Source of the DNA: Paraconiothyrium sp. Pb-2020 | Lineage: Eukaryota; Ascomycota; Dothideomycetes; Pleosporales; Didymosphaeriaceae | Assembly: GCA_022419385.1 (NCBI GenBank) | Contig: JAJUBI010000002.1 | Location: forward strand, 2,666,001-2,730,000 | Length of the DNA: 64,000 bases | Reading direction: 5' to 3' | Part shown: positions 22,143-34,453 of the stretch, piece by piece | Layout of the letters: each line of letters opens with the position of its first letter | Numbering within the stretch: the first letter of the stretch is position 1 | The notes under the pieces: model-generated | Database searches by the model: none | What the model was told of the DNA's origin: nothing | Seen by the model: only the letters and a program-made list of their open reading frames with translations | Made by a program: the position numbers and the translations under genes

Positions 22143-25100
22143 GAAGCGAGCACTATGCATACCGAATTGTAGCATAGCGTTCGTAGAATGACGTGATGTC
22201 ACAAGATGTTGAAATACTTGATCACCAGACATTAACAATCCATAGTCAGTCATCTACTCCGCATGTATGAATCGCCTAGGATGCGTTCATATATTCGACA
22301 TCGACTATACCTTACAAACAACGTCGAGCTGTGAGACGTCAAGCATTCGGACATGACTTACAAATATGAAATTAGAGAAGAACCGCTCTACCAAAGTTGT
22401 TGGGGTCAAGTACAGCTCATGTGAGGAGTTTGTTTTTGAGCTGCGGGTTTGTTTAGACTATAACAGGAAGATGGAGTTTGGTGGTGTTTTTTTAAAGGCA
22501 TTGCTCTACCTCGGAGCTCAAACAGATGCTAGAGTCCAACATGTGATTACTCGCCTGCGGAGAGGCCTTGCGAAAGCGGACACTACGCAAATACGTAGTG
22601 CTCGTAATTTTGTTGCTCAAATAGATATTGCTCAGTGCAGACTTTTGTTGGAGATGCGCACACATCGGGACGGAAACATCCGAAGAAAATCGGCAGTACA
22701 CATCACTTGCATTGAGGGCCTATGAGAATTAGATCCAAGAGGATGCATGATATATAGATCAAGAACTCCTGGAGGATGTTTCGTTGTGTCCGATGCTAGC
22801 GGTGAGAAGCTTGGAATTACCGGAGCACGATAGGAGGTCACAGTAAGTCTTCAGACATTCTGCATGTACTGGTCACTCCAATTGAACTAACGGACATGCG
22901 GTGGAGTTGCACAACGTTGCTAATTGAATCACATAATGTTGCAGAACAAGATTGCTTAATAGATCTATTCATGATCATCTCTTAGAGAAGACGAAAACCC
23001 ATAGATCGCTCAAATCTTGCACACAACCCCCTTGCCCCGGAAAAGTCTTCACAAAGCCTCGAGATAACAATACGTTAATCGGGTAAATATATGGCACTTC
23101 CCTGCGAGCGTAATGCACACTACCGGCAAAGGGAGCCTCCGACCTTTCCTTGCGATCGGGTGTATAGGAAAGCCTTCGAGCATGATAGAAGGCTACGAAG
23201 GTACGTGGCGTGCTTCCGGGAAGCACAAGAACCTTGAAAGCCACCATGTAAGTTCGCGAGCCTTGTGACAACGATCAAGTTGGATTCAGTCGCTAATTGG
23301 ATGAGGTAGGGATGAAGTCCAATTAGGAAAGAGAGTGGATCCTCGCGATTCGTTCGTGAAGGCTTCGCCACGCTAGCGCGCCCGTAGCCGGTCGCGAACG
23401 ATTCACAGCGTTCCCACTTAGGGAAGCGAACCTACTTAGCGTCATCATTTTCCCCCCTCGATCATCATAGTCTAAACGAATGAGCTTCAAGATCGCAGTT
23501 ATGGTAGAAACCCAGAGACTGAAGATCGGCGTTGGCGTGGTAATTAACGATGGCCTTGGTAAATATCGTCATGGGTGAGCGAGCGGGCTCGACGGCGCTG
23601 GTATGTGCTCACCGAATTTTGGAGACGACTTCGGCGATGAAGATGGTGTTGATGGTGATCAAGCATCGTGTAATGTCATGGAGGCGCCGTGGAGTACGGC
23701 GAATCGTTCGCGGAGTGCGCGAAGCGCGAAGTGCTTGGAAAAACCGGCTTGGAAGTTGGCTGTACCCAATTTACTATCGCCACGAATGATGCTTTCGGGA
23801 AGGGTAAACACTACGTGACTACATTCGCGACGTGAAAACATCGTTGGTGAGGAGAAGGTGCCAAAGGTACGTATGCCTCTTGGCTCATCAGTATCAGTAG
23901 CGCTGATCATCATCGGAGCCGCTCGAGCTTGAGAAGTGTGCGCGGTGGGAATGGGTTTCAGGGGTCGCAGATGTGGTTCTGGGCGAAATAACAAGCGGAA
24001 GCGGGAGCTGCTAGAGCCAAGACTAGAGAGCAGATGTTCTTACCACTCATGAATCTGTATCGCGAGTATCCAGATACCGTAGAGTCTTTCACAGAATGAC
24101 AGCGCTAGATTGGCATGGGCGAGTAAGAGGCTGTAAATCTAAGGCTCTGCTATGTGATCGGAGATGCTCAATGCTGATCTAGCGCTGTCGTAGTGTGCAA
24201 GAATCTAGATTATGGACATTGTCTGTCGCAGTCATTAGTTGGTGATCTCTCCACTACTTGCCCGTACATTGCACAAGAGGGTGCAGGGAGGAGAAGTTTG
24301 TAACAATGTCGGACTGCAACAACAAGGAGCTGTCGAACTTGAGAGACGTTGAAGATCGCAGTAGTCGATGGGCGTTGCGAGGGCCAACGGAGAGGCGCAG
24401 TATGTCTCCAAGTACCGATTCGTAATCATAGGAATTGCCCTTCTCTTTACGATTCGGCACAGAATCAACGCTCGCTTGTGGTTAGATGTTATGGATCCAC
24501 CGGACTTCTCGCAAAAGAGATCTTAAAAGGCACGTCAGCATGTGCTCGTGCCACAATTGGTATAAGGCTTGGGTCTGGAGTGATAATTCCGACTGGAGCC
24601 GGACAAGACGGGTGATGCTTGGGGGTATTGCTGACTGTAACGCCTTTGCCCTTCACACCTGATGGGATTTTTTTTAGACTCCCGCTCGTGGACCGAGACT
24701 CATTGGATGACGCGATACAACATGTGGGGGGAGTGATGCGAAACGCCCAGATGCGAGACTCTATCATGGGCCCGTCAAAGGCGCACCAAAGCTATCAGGC
24801 GGTAGACGACATGTTTGGAGTGCATGATGCTTCAGCGGAAATGAAACAGGCAGTTACATCGCAGGCTCTCTCAGAAATAGGTCGGGTGAACAGCAGCGGA
24901 GATTTGCGATGACTAAGGCACCGTGGTGGTGTCCGTGGTGGCCGTGTAGCGATGCTGACTGTGCCCGCCGGCAGCGACTTCCGGTGCTGGGTGCCAAGGC
25001 GTGAGCATGCGAGGCTGGCAATGCACATGATACATGGTCCGGAGATGATGCTGATGGCGGACGGGGGGAGCGAACACGATCTTAGCGGCTGGTGGCGAGT

Positions 25101-26960
25101 GAACAGGCCCATGTCACGTGGCCGCTAGCATCGCCCCAGGTGGAGGTGCGCTACAACACGTCGCATACATGCTGCATGTTCGAGAGGGTCAACAGTCACA
25201 AGCGAAGCACGACGCATCTCTTCACATGAACCATCTCGGCAGGGAATAACTACCATCATCGAGTCCAGCGCACGGGGCAGTCCTCGTCCAAAAATACATG
25301 GGCCCACCCCGATATCACGTGTGGCTCCAGGGGTCCGGGGCATGGTGCACTGGCGATCATGGTTCGAGGCCGACGGCTCCACCGTCTAATCCTTCTTCGA
25401 ACATGGGTGCTGCTGTTTCACGCCTCGCGCAGCAGAGGGTGCCAGTCCTTTGGCAGCTTGAGAAATGGCCATACGCACGGGAAAAGAAACGGACTGCACA
25501 CCAACGGTGGACTCTCGCCGCATTCCAGCATCGACCCATGGAACCACCAACGCCGTTCTTCGGCTGTCTTACTCTGCGACGCCTGGCTGCTGTCACTTGC
25601 CTTCCGCTTCCAGATGGCACTCATCCTGTCAGGGCACGAGCGGCTTTGTACTAGGTGATGCTTACTTTCCTGTAGGAGCGCGGTCAAGCGGACAGTACAG
25701 GCCCAACGAGTCTCAGCCTCCCTTGCTGCTCGGTCTGAAAGCAGCGCTCGAGGCTGAAGACGCGCAGAAGTCGGCATATGCAGCGCTTGACCGTTGCGAG
25801 GCTAGAGCCGTGTGGCACAGCTGGACCTCCGGAGACCACCTCTGTTCCGCTCCGCCCTCGCCCTCGCCCTGTGATGAGAGACCGGGTTTTGGCGAATCGC
25901 AGTCGTGTTCTCCCTTTGCAGACCCTCTGCCGATGCATAGCGCAGGCCCCCAACCTTTCGCCTACTCTGGACTTGGCCTACCAAAGCGCGCAGCAGGGGT
26001 TGCGCGCATCCCCCAGCATCGTCGCTGTTCTCGGCATCAGCTCCTCGCGACATCACTTGCACCGTCATGCTTCCCGCTGAATCTGCCCTGTGAAAGTTTC
26101 CCGTTCTGCGACCTACTCGCACGGCTCCCCACAGACTCACATGCTTGTGCGCGAGGGCCTTGTAACAGGGACATGGGAGGTTACGTCCGAGCAAATGGCT
26201 TGCTTTGACATTGCGGTCCCGCATTCCCAATTTGTGATGCCGTAGGAACGACTTCCGATCCAGGACACAGACGTCTCTGCGCCGCAGGGCGCCAGCAGTC
26301 AGCAGTCAGCATAGGCATTGCGGGGCTCTTACTGCGGGTTGCACTATACTGAGACTCCTTGACTTCCACCTGCTGGATGCCAAAGCTGCCGGCAACTGAC
26401 TATGCTTCGTCTCGCCGGCTGAAGACACTGTGTCGCCATTTCAGGTGTAGCAATAGGTGATCGTAGTCTGCCTTCTCGAGGTAGACAAAGTCGACTAATT
26501 ACGGTGTAGGCTCGTTTCACTGATGCACCTAGTTGTCTAAGCTTTTGCAAAGAGTCCGGACTGGCGCCAGGAACAGGCCTCGCTCACAGATGGCGCATGC
26601 ATCCAGCCCACTAGTGCCCGCCTTCTTTCACCCTGCAGGGGCCACCAGTGTCGTTTGCGAGCGTAACATGGCGCCGGGCATCCGTGCTCATGGCCGGTGC
26701 TCATCCGTATGCTCAACACCTACAGCCCCGCCGTGATGGCGTCCGCTCTGTATAAAGGCAGGCTAGATCCGCTGCTCTAGTCCACCATCACAGCACACTT
26801 CACCAACAACTTCACAGTCCTTCCTTCTACAGAGGCTTGCCTCCAGTCACTCTTTCTTGCAACTAACTTCATACGATCTCTTTGAGTCACTCATTCAACC
26901 AACGCACTTGCAACACTTACACTCTTTCTTCAAACAACCAACCACCAACCAACAATCAAC
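22143..26960. other. Gene-poor 4.8-kb stretch
   Basis: No gene with recognisable domains was found. Short coding-like pieces exist, for example minus strand 23659-23994 and 24489-24767 and plus strand 24619-24912, but each is under about 110 residues and lacks known motifs. At 26293-26311 there is a small CAGCAGT direct repeat. The last 200 bases carry the TATA box and CA/CT-rich leader of the LysM gene. Unannotated RNA or fast-evolving small secreted proteins cannot be excluded. Confidence 0.4.
26751..26757 (+). promoter_or_regulatory. TATA box of the SLT-LysM gene
   Basis: TATAAAG lies 210 bases upstream of the ATG and is followed by a CT/CA-rich leader (ACCAACAAC, CTTTCTTC) typical of strongly expressed fungal genes with long 5' leaders. 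Confidence 0.6.
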
Positions 26961-27986
26961 ATGTTCACTGCTTCCTACATCATCGCTGCTAGCCAGCTTT
27001 TCGCTTTTGCCCTCGGCGCTCCTCTCATCGGCGCTAGCCCCAAGCACGCTCGTTCCCTGGTGGCACGAACTGCTTATAAGGTTTTCGGCGGTGACGGCAC
27101 CCCGGCCCAGGGTTGGCCTCAGGAGTCTGAGTGGAAGTCTTTCGAGGATCTCTGGTCCGCCAACGTTGCTACCACTCTCAGTTCTTGCAGCCAATTCAGC
27201 ATGGAGAACAACAGCCAGGAGGAGTCCGACAACATCAAGAAGGCTATCCAGGAGGTCTCTGGGTCTTCCGGTGTCAAGGCTGAGTTCCTCCTGGCCATCG
27301 TCATGCAGGAATCCAAGGGCTGCGTCCGCGCCCCGACCACCAACTACGGCTTCGACAACCCGGGTCTCATGCAGTCCTTCCAGGGAACTCACTCTTGCAA
27401 CCCTGACGGCAACGGTATCGTTCCTTGCCCATACGACACGATCAAGGGCATGATCGAGGATGGCGCCGGCCTCAACGGCGACGTCGGTCTCAAGGAGGGT
27501 CTTGCCCAGGTTGGCGGTGATGATGTCTCCAAGTACTACAAGGCTTCTCGCATCTACAACTCGGGCTCCATCGCCAGTGATGGCAACCTCAACGGAGGTA
27601 TTGCCACCCACTGCTACGCCACCGACGTTGCCAACCGTCTGATCGGATGGACTGATGCCGACTCCCACGACTGCGACGAGAACACCATTGGCAGTGTTGG
27701 TGGTGGTTCTGCCAACACTGCTCCCGCCGGTCCCTCTGACGGCGGTGAGACCACCACCCCTCCTGACACCACCACCACACCCCCTCCCGCAGGCGGTGAT
27801 TCCGCGCCCACTGGCCCCACGGCTGAGGGAGCCTCTGGCACCTGCACCAAGTGGTACGCTGTCAAGGCCGGCGACGGCTGCTCCAGCACTGGTATCGACT
27901 TCGCCACCCTCCAGTCGCTCAACACCAGCCTCGACGCCAACTGCAGCAACCTCCAGGCCGGCGTCAGCTACTGCATTGCCGCCTAA
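26961..27986 (+). CDS. Secreted lytic-transglycosylase-like protein with LysM
   Basis: This is a single-exon gene of 341 residues. Residues 1-20 form a signal peptide ending FAFALGA, followed by a possible basic propeptide site. Residues about 80-230 have the motif order of lysozyme-like SLT/GH23 domains: a catalytic-type Glu117 in MQESKGC, GLMQ at 135-138, and YNSG at about 199-202. Several Cys suit an extracellular fold. A Pro/Thr/Gly linker (about 243-292) joins it to a C-terminal LysM (about 293-341: CTKWYAVKAGDGC, LQSLNTSLDANCSNLQAG, YCIAA), which binds GlcNAc polymers. Together they predict a secreted muramidase that binds and cuts bacterial peptidoglycan; a chitin-binding effector is the alternative. 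Codon third positions are strongly C-biased, suggesting high expression. Confidence 0.85.
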   Translation: MFTASYIIAASQLFAFALGAPLIGASPKHARSLVARTAYKVFGGDGTPAQGWPQESEWKSFEDLWSANVATTLSSCSQFSMENNSQEESDNIKKAIQEVSGSSGVKAEFLLAIVMQESKGCVRAPTTNYGFDNPGLMQSFQGTHSCNPDGNGIVPCPYDTIKGMIEDGAGLNGDVGLKEGLAQVGGDDVSKYYKASRIYNSGSIASDGNLNGGIATHCYATDVANRLIGWTDADSHDCDENTIGSVGGGSANTAPAGPSDGGETTTPPDTTTTPPPAGGDSAPTGPTAEGASGTCTKWYAVKAGDGCSSTGIDFATLQSLNTSLDANCSNLQAGVSYCIAA

Positions 27987-29562
27987 GCGCAACAACGAAA
28001 CGAAACGATCCGATAGACCAACTAACCAAGCAGTTTATTTTCTAGTGATGGGGACTTGACGGGACTGTGAAGGAGTTGGTGCGGGCTGTGAATCTTTCTC
28101 TTTCTGAACTTTCGTTCTTCACTTCTTGTGTTACACCCCATTTTGTCGCATTTACATCTTGTTTCTTACTCATCTACACCACCGACATACACACCACGCA
28201 CGCATGGATAGGACGAGTTACGGGAATGCTTGGGATGACTCTGGGGTTTTTGCTAGGCATTTCAGCGATAGCGCGTCTGGTCCTTGTTTTCCGCACTCTT
28301 CTCCTATAGACTCTTTCCCGCGAATCATGAAAATACCTTCAAGAATACTACCTACTGTTGCAGGTGCAGAGTGTTCCCATCGCCTGCTCTTCCCGCTTAC
28401 TACTGACTCCGTACTGAGCTGCCCGGTGCGGCGGCGCAGTCCGGACTTCCCGACCGACGACCGCCACCGACCCACAGGGAGGTACCCTACCAAAGCTTCA
28501 GCTCTACAGACATAGCCGGACTCCAGGCATAGACAAGCCTCGCCAAGCAGAGGTGCGTGCCTGACGATCTCGAACCTGCCGTTGATCCAGCCCCTTCGTA
28601 CCATGAGACACCACTCAAGTCCGACACACCAACATTCCACCGGCACACCAGCGGCAAAAGGAAGGTGACGATGGCGCGCGGGAAGCCTCAAGCACCTGTG
28701 TAATAATTCTCCATGTTTCGCGTTTCATGTTTCGTTTTCAGCAACTACGCATCGCTCCTTCCCGTCCTGGCTGCACTCCGCGCTTCCACTTCTGCGCTTA
28801 TTCGCCAAGTGCCAGAGTCACCATGCAGGCGTCTTCGCTCACCTGCAATGTGTAGAAGACGTCGCATGCATCCGCACGAGCGCTTCTCGCTAGTTCAATA
28901 GTCCAACGTGCATGCGTTGTACCGCGCAGATGCTACGTTGCTTCGGGCCTGCTTGGGCGCGACCTGCGCTTGTCTCGGGCTGACATGGGACCTGGCGATG
29001 CGCCCACCACCTACCGCGATGGTGTGAATACCTGACTATGACAGTACCATGCGACCCAGCGTTTGTCATGAAATCGACAAAGCAGTCCGAAAGAATCCGC
29101 ACAAGCCTAGCTGAAGCTGTGAGCGAATGTGGAGACGACGTGGAGCCACCGAGCACAGCCACAGCATCGAGTCAGTAGGTTTACCACTACCATCAAAGCT
29201 TCTCTCTCCGAATTCAATCATGCAAACATGGAGAAATAATACTTTTAATGAATCATGGCGACCATACTACGCTGTGTTAATCCATCTATCATAGGTGCAG
29301 AATCGAAATCTCGGTATCTAAAAGAACAGCCCACTTTGCTCCACGACCTATGCTACCCAGCGACCCAAATACCGCCTGCCATGCTAAATGCCTGATCGCC
29401 GCTCATGCTGCTAATTCCAAATATATCTACAGGTGCTGTAACCTCCACTGACGTCTTCACGGAATCTGTTATGCCGAGTAGACTGAGACGCTGCTATCGA
29501 AGACCCACGTCGGATGTTGATAGACTTCTTCTGGTGAGTCGGACCATGTTCACGCCGGGCCA
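27987..29562. other. Convergent intergenic region, no gene seen
   Basis: These 1.6 kb lie between the 3' ends of the LysM gene and the importin gene. The ORFs present are short and have no recognised motif. Confidence 0.5.
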
Positions 29563-32500
29563 TTAGCCGGAGAACCTGAATCGGCTGGCCTCGAGTCTAC
29601 CGAGACCTTCACGGGGCGCCACATTTCTCCGCCTGTAGCTCGTCGTAAAATCTTGCAAGATCGTCCGTATCATTCGGATGTCTCCGGTCTGGATCCGCTG
29701 CCTGATGTTGTTCAGGAAGCGCTCACTTTCTTGAGGGGTGATGCTACCCTGAGGCAGCATTCCCACGGTCTGTTGCACCCAGCCAGCGACTTGCTCTGGC
29801 ATCAATTCGAACAAGTCAAGCAGGACACCTGACGCATCCGGGAAGCAGCCTTCGGGGAAACTGTACATCATGCCCGTCATGATGCGTTGTACAAGTTGTA
29901 TTCCGGCAGCCGCAACAAGTTGCTTCACACGCGTCTGTATTTGCTCAGGGACCTCGTGGCGCGAGTTGTCGAAGCTACTGGACGGTGATAAGTTGCGACC
30001 GTAACCGAGGAGATCGCGTAGGAAGTGAAGTGTTGCAATAATAGGCTCTTCTTTCAGCAGCGTAAGTGATGAACAGGCAGCTAGAAGGATGGTCTCCATG
30101 AGCGGTGACGATATGGACTCGATGGGGTAATACATAGCCATCTCGCCGGCTAGACGGAAAAAATCCTCGATCATGTCTGGAAGATCCTCTGGGGGTAGGT
30201 CACTGAGTATTCTCAGGAACGTCTTCGCCTGTTGCTCGTAGAATTGGAAGACGTCATTAGTAAGCCTGGTATCGAATTCCTCCGCGCCGGCGGAAAATTC
30301 GCGGACTATCGATGCTGTAGCCCACAGGAAGCAACCCTGTCTCGACGATTCGAAGCCCTGTACAAGTTGCGTTGCGAGCAACGGAAGCAACGGCCGCATC
30401 GCCGTCCTGTACGACAGTACCATATATCGCCAGCATCGGCAAACCCGCTCAAGAACTGGCACGCTGTTCGAAAAGTGCGATACGATGTTGCCTAGCATAG
30501 GAAAGATCTCTTGGCAGTATTTTACTGCTGGATGTTCTTGCCCCGGTGGTACTTGCGGTCTCACCACTTCGAAGAAGATGGTCAGAAGGTTGATCTTGTC
30601 GGCTAGAAGCTTCTGTGACGGTTCATCCTTTGCTTCATTCGCGATAGACATAATGCTTTGCAACACTGGGTCACAGTACAGCTTTAATGTAGGGTATAGC
30701 TGTTCGAGAGGTACCTTCGCGACGACGGAGGCGACGCCATCCGTTATTTCCTCTTGGCTGCTGACAGGGAGAACATCCAGATATTTGGCGTAAAATTGTT
30801 GTAAAGGTCCAGTGAAGCCAACGAGGGAGCTTGCGCAATCATTACAGAAGAACTTGAACGAAAGAGCCGCAGCGCGGGTCACATCTTTCGAGGTGTGGTC
30901 GAAAGCGCCCATGATGAAGTCGAGTTGAGGTTGCAAGGTATCTGGATGTTGCGCAGTCCATTCAGTGTACCTGCCAAGCGCCATGACAGCTTGGAAGCGG
31001 ACTTTGGAATGGTCCGGTATTTGAACCATAACTGGAATAAGTTGAGGCAACATGACGCTTTCGTCGGGTGGCACCATGCGCCCCATGGCCCTCACAGCAA
31101 ACAGTGGAGCCTCCAGCTTCTGCCATCCAGGTACATGGTTCGGCCCAGCCTGTGAGGCATATGTTTGTACCCAGGCCTGGATGAGGTTAAACGGTTTCTG
31201 GAGACATTCTGTAACACTCATAACCTCGCAGCAGTCTTTCAGGACGTCACCCATCTGGTGGCGGAATTCCCGGAATTTCTCCTCTTGTTCGCGATCGCCC
31301 TCGAAAAGGTCTTTCTCATCCCCACTTTCTGGTTTCGGGTACTCCAGGTGGCCGATCATGATATCAACAAGCTTTGAGTAGATATCAGCAATTTGGTGTC
31401 GTGCTTGCGTGTACTTTTCGAGCGTCAGATATTGCTTCAGGTCATACCAGAACTTGAAGGTATGAGATATCGCGTCCCGCTCCTTGTCCAACGCCGCAAT
31501 TTCCAGGATAGCTTCGACAAGTCCACGGAATTGGTCTGGTATCCTTGCAATTAGTAAACACCATGCTTCTCCAGCTTCGGCGAAGATCCGAGCAATGCCC
31601 TTGTATGTCTCTGTATCCTCTTCTGCTGCCGCCTGAGCGAGTTTCGGTCGCAACTCCAGTACCTTTGGGTACAAGACCAAAATCGTATTCGTTGACTCGT
31701 CGACGTCCCTAGTTTCGGCAATCAACGCGCATACACATTCGACGGCGGCCTCAAAAGGTTCCGGTGCCGACAGAGCGTCGAAGATAACGCCCAAGAGTGG
31801 AGATTTGATAATGTCGTCCAAAGCAACTTCTCGCATCCAGGATGTGATGCAATTAAGCAGCTGAGGATTCTGAGAGGCAGCGGCTATCAAAGTTAGCGCA
31901 GAAATGTCACGGAGGGTCGACGTACGGGATGATTGAGCATACTGCACGAGGAGGCTTAGTGCCTGTGGGGCGTTTTCCTCGATCAATTCTGACGTCCTCA
32001 TTTGCAACTCGGTTTCCTGACAAATCCATGTATTAGATTGTGACTCTGACGTTATACCACGATGCCATGGTGAGGAGGTGCCGGCAGGTGGCGGGTGGTG
32101 GAGGATGGTGATTCGACCGAACGTACTGTAAGAGCGATTTTTCGGCCATGTGTGACCTCTTCTGGTAGAACACGAAGGAAGTCTAGGACGCAAGGCAACG
32201 TAGATGGATCTGAGCCCAGCGTTGATAGTATGAGAGGTAGAACATCCTTCCACTCTGTCATCTGTATCGCTAGATTGGCCAGACACACGCACAACTGCAG
32301 GCGGATAGGCTTGGGACCAGCGTGGAAGGTCGCCAGATTTCTAATAATGGTTTCGCGCAGCTTTGGGAGCGTCTCGCGGGGCAGCTGATGGAGGTCGTAG
32401 ACAATCTGTAACGGTTAGCGCAGGCCCACAGATACATGAAGCAACCCACCTTGCCCTTCAGTGTGGTAGCGGCAAACAGTTTTGCCGCAGCGTCCACGTT

Positions 32501-32721
32501 GTTGGCTTCGAGCATGGCCAGTGTCGTTGTCCATGCTTCGTCCTACACCGATCCGTCAGCATGCGCTCCATTCATGTCACAGTCATGCGCCATACCGATT
32601 TCTGGAACTGCTCGAGGAACTGATGTGCCTGCTCTTTCTGTGCACGGTCGGCCCCCGACGCCATGGTGTTATGTGCCGCCAGGACCGGCGCGAAGACGTG
32701 CTGCACTCCGTTGGATGCCAT
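29563..32721 (-). CDS. MTR10: Importin-beta family receptor, Mtr10/transportin-3 type
   Basis: This nuclear import receptor for SR-type mRNA-binding proteins, also linked to tRNA traffic, acts with Ran at the pore. It has 983 residues (yeast Mtr10 is 972). Exons on the minus strand are 32721..32596, 32542..32450, 32405..32127 and 32016..29563, all GT-AG and phase 0. The N-terminal importin repeat reads MASNGVQHVFAPVLAAHNTM, then AHQFLEQFQKS|DEAWTT, and exon 3 gives LRETIIRNLATFHAGPKPIR and LQLCVCLANLAIQMTEWKDV. The rest is a HEAT-repeat solenoid with hallmark phrases such as NPQLLNCITSWMREV, GRYTEWTAQHPDTLQPQLDF and FIYxxCxLC-like CVCALIAETRD. It is divergent from the Sm E gene, 325 bases apart. 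Confidence 0.94.
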
Positions 32722-33046
32722 GGTGGGCTGTCCCGCGCGGGCTGTAGATTGCGGCGGGCAACGCTCAAAGAGTGGTGGAAGGGTAGATTGCGACTATCGA
32801 GTGTTCATATACTGGACGTAAATGCGCCGGTTTGGGAAGGACGGCGCCCTGGGAATGCGCAGGTGTGGTCGAGATGTTTGTTTGTGGGGGCAAGAAGTTA
32901 CGTCCCATGAATCAAAGTCGTGTCCCGCGCAACGCCAAGAAGGCTCGTTTCTCACCGCCCGCTATTTTCCCAGAGCTTCACCTACCTGACCTATCCAACC
33001 CCACAACGTCGCGGAAGCGCCTTACCCAACAAAGCCACTCGCAACC
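32722..33046. promoter_or_regulatory. Divergent promoter of MTR10 and Sm E
   Basis: These 325 bases separate two divergent housekeeping start codons, so both promoters must lie here. No TATA box was obvious. Confidence 0.6.
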
Positions 33047-33548
33047 ATGACTGGAGGTAGAGGTAAGGCCTCTCGAGCTGTTGATGCAGACAAACGCTAA
33101 TGCATCACATAGGCCGCGGCGGGCAGAAAGGTGCGCCTTCCATACGACTTGTACCACTAGCGACCTCCAGACCCTAACGTATATGCAGTGCTCCTGCCAC
33201 CTATCAACTTCATCTTCAAGCTTCTACAGCAGCGCGCGACCGTATCGATATGGTTATACGAGAACTTGGGCATGCGAATTGAGGGGAAGCTAAGAGTAGG
33301 CACATGTGCCGCATGGAAAGCGAACACGACACTGACATCTTTAGGGATTCGATGAGTTCATGAATCTCGTCATCGATGATGCGGTCGAAGTTACATTGGC
33401 AAAGAAAGAAAGCCCAGAAGAGCGACGGAAGCTTGGTCAGTACATTCGGATATTTGGCATGGGCCTGAATGTGTGTCGCTAACCTAGCACAGGCCAAGTT
33501 CTCCTCAAAGGAGACAACATATCTCTCATCCAACAGATCAATAATTGA
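33047..33548 (+). CDS. SME1: Small nuclear ribonucleoprotein Sm E
   Basis: This core spliceosomal Sm protein forms part of the heptameric ring on U1, U2, U4 and U5 snRNAs. It has 95 residues. Five exons: 33047..33062, 33113..33130, 33189..33295, 33345..33435 and 33493..33548. The Sm1 motif reads VSIWLYENLGMRIEGKLRGF and DEFMNLVIDDA; the Sm2 motif is LGQVLLKGDNISLI. The first two exons are only 16 and 18 nt and encode MTGGRGRGGQK. The four introns are about 49-58 nt, so introns occupy almost half of the gene. It is convergent with the formyltetrahydrofolate cyclo-ligase gene (101 bases between stops). Confidence 0.95.
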
Positions 33549-33649
33549 GCGCGAAACCCATGCGGTTCATTCTGCAAGCACCACGGCGAGACGCAGCTTC
33601 CAAGGGTAGTTCAGAGGTTTTGTAGGAGGTCATGGCGTTCCGTTTATGT

Positions 33650-34453
33650 TTAGGCTCTGCGCAGTTCTCCGTCGCCAGTTATCAGGGCATCGAGACGGAA
33701 ATCGGACTTGTCCATGGGTACGGCATCGGTTGGCGGGAGCAGTTGCTCCGTCAAAGCCAGACCGACTATCGTGGTTAGTTAGAATACCCACCCATAATGG
33801 AAATCAGCGTTTCTTACCGCGAAAAGGCACCCGCGATGCATCGTGACAGCGACGCAGGAAGTAGTCATAGAACCCCTTGCCGTGACCAAGCCGGCCAAAA
33901 TTCAAATCGAATGCCATGCCCGGCATTACGATGAGATCCAGCCCGGCATGTTCGCTCGCAGGTCTGATAGTGCCGTTGGTGGCGCCCTTCCCGCCAAACG
34001 AGTTTGTGCGGTTTGCAATGGAGTCTTCACTGGGAGTGGGAATGTTCCACTTATCTGGCTGCAATGACTCGAAGTCCTGCATGGAGCAAAGCTCGACCAT
34101 ATCCATGATGGAATTCGGCTGTCCCTCTCCTGGGGCTTCGAGGTTGTACGTGTAGGGAATAAAGACTGTTTTGCCTTGGGAAAGCGCATCACGAATGATC
34201 TTTGTTGTTGCGATCTCGCCTGTAGGCATGGACAGGTAGACGCTTATCCGCCTCGAAGCCTTGTACTCCGGCATTCCCAATAAAGCTCCGACGGCATTGG
34301 AAGCTGTGATAGCCAAATTCAGCATCATTCAATGTCTCAACACGCATGATAGCTGGACCTACTCTGCGAAGCAGCCGACGCATCAGAAACGTCTGCGAGT
34401 ACCTTCTTAATCTTCTTTCTCAGATCCTTCTTCAGTGCACCTAGTGCAGCCAT
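33650..34453 (-). CDS. FAU1: 5-formyltetrahydrofolate cyclo-ligase
   Basis: This enzyme converts 5-formyl-THF to 5,10-methenyl-THF with ATP, recycling folate. It has 230 residues. Exons on the minus strand are 34453..34363, 34303..33818 and 33765..33650. The N-terminus MAALGALKKDLRKKIKKVL is typical. Family motifs are ISVYLSMPTGEI, GKTVFIPY, the ATP/folate-binding end DLIVMPGMAFDLNFGRLGHG followed by KGFYDYFL, and the C-terminal VGLALTEQLLP and DALITGDGELRR, the last restored by the second splice. A catalytic-type GRLGHGKGFYD is intact. It is divergent from ROT1 with 369 bases between starts. Confidence 0.95.

Noticed and set aside
25465..26208. A 247-codon plus-strand ORF upstream of the LysM gene
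   Set aside because: The composition is Ser/Pro/Cys-rich without pattern, overlapping ORFs exist in most other frames, and no start context or intron supports it.
26895..27995. A 366-codon minus-strand ORF over the LysM gene
   Set aside because: It mirrors the strongly C-ending codons of the plus-strand gene, is Gly/Val-rich without motifs, and lacks an independent promoter or splice pattern.
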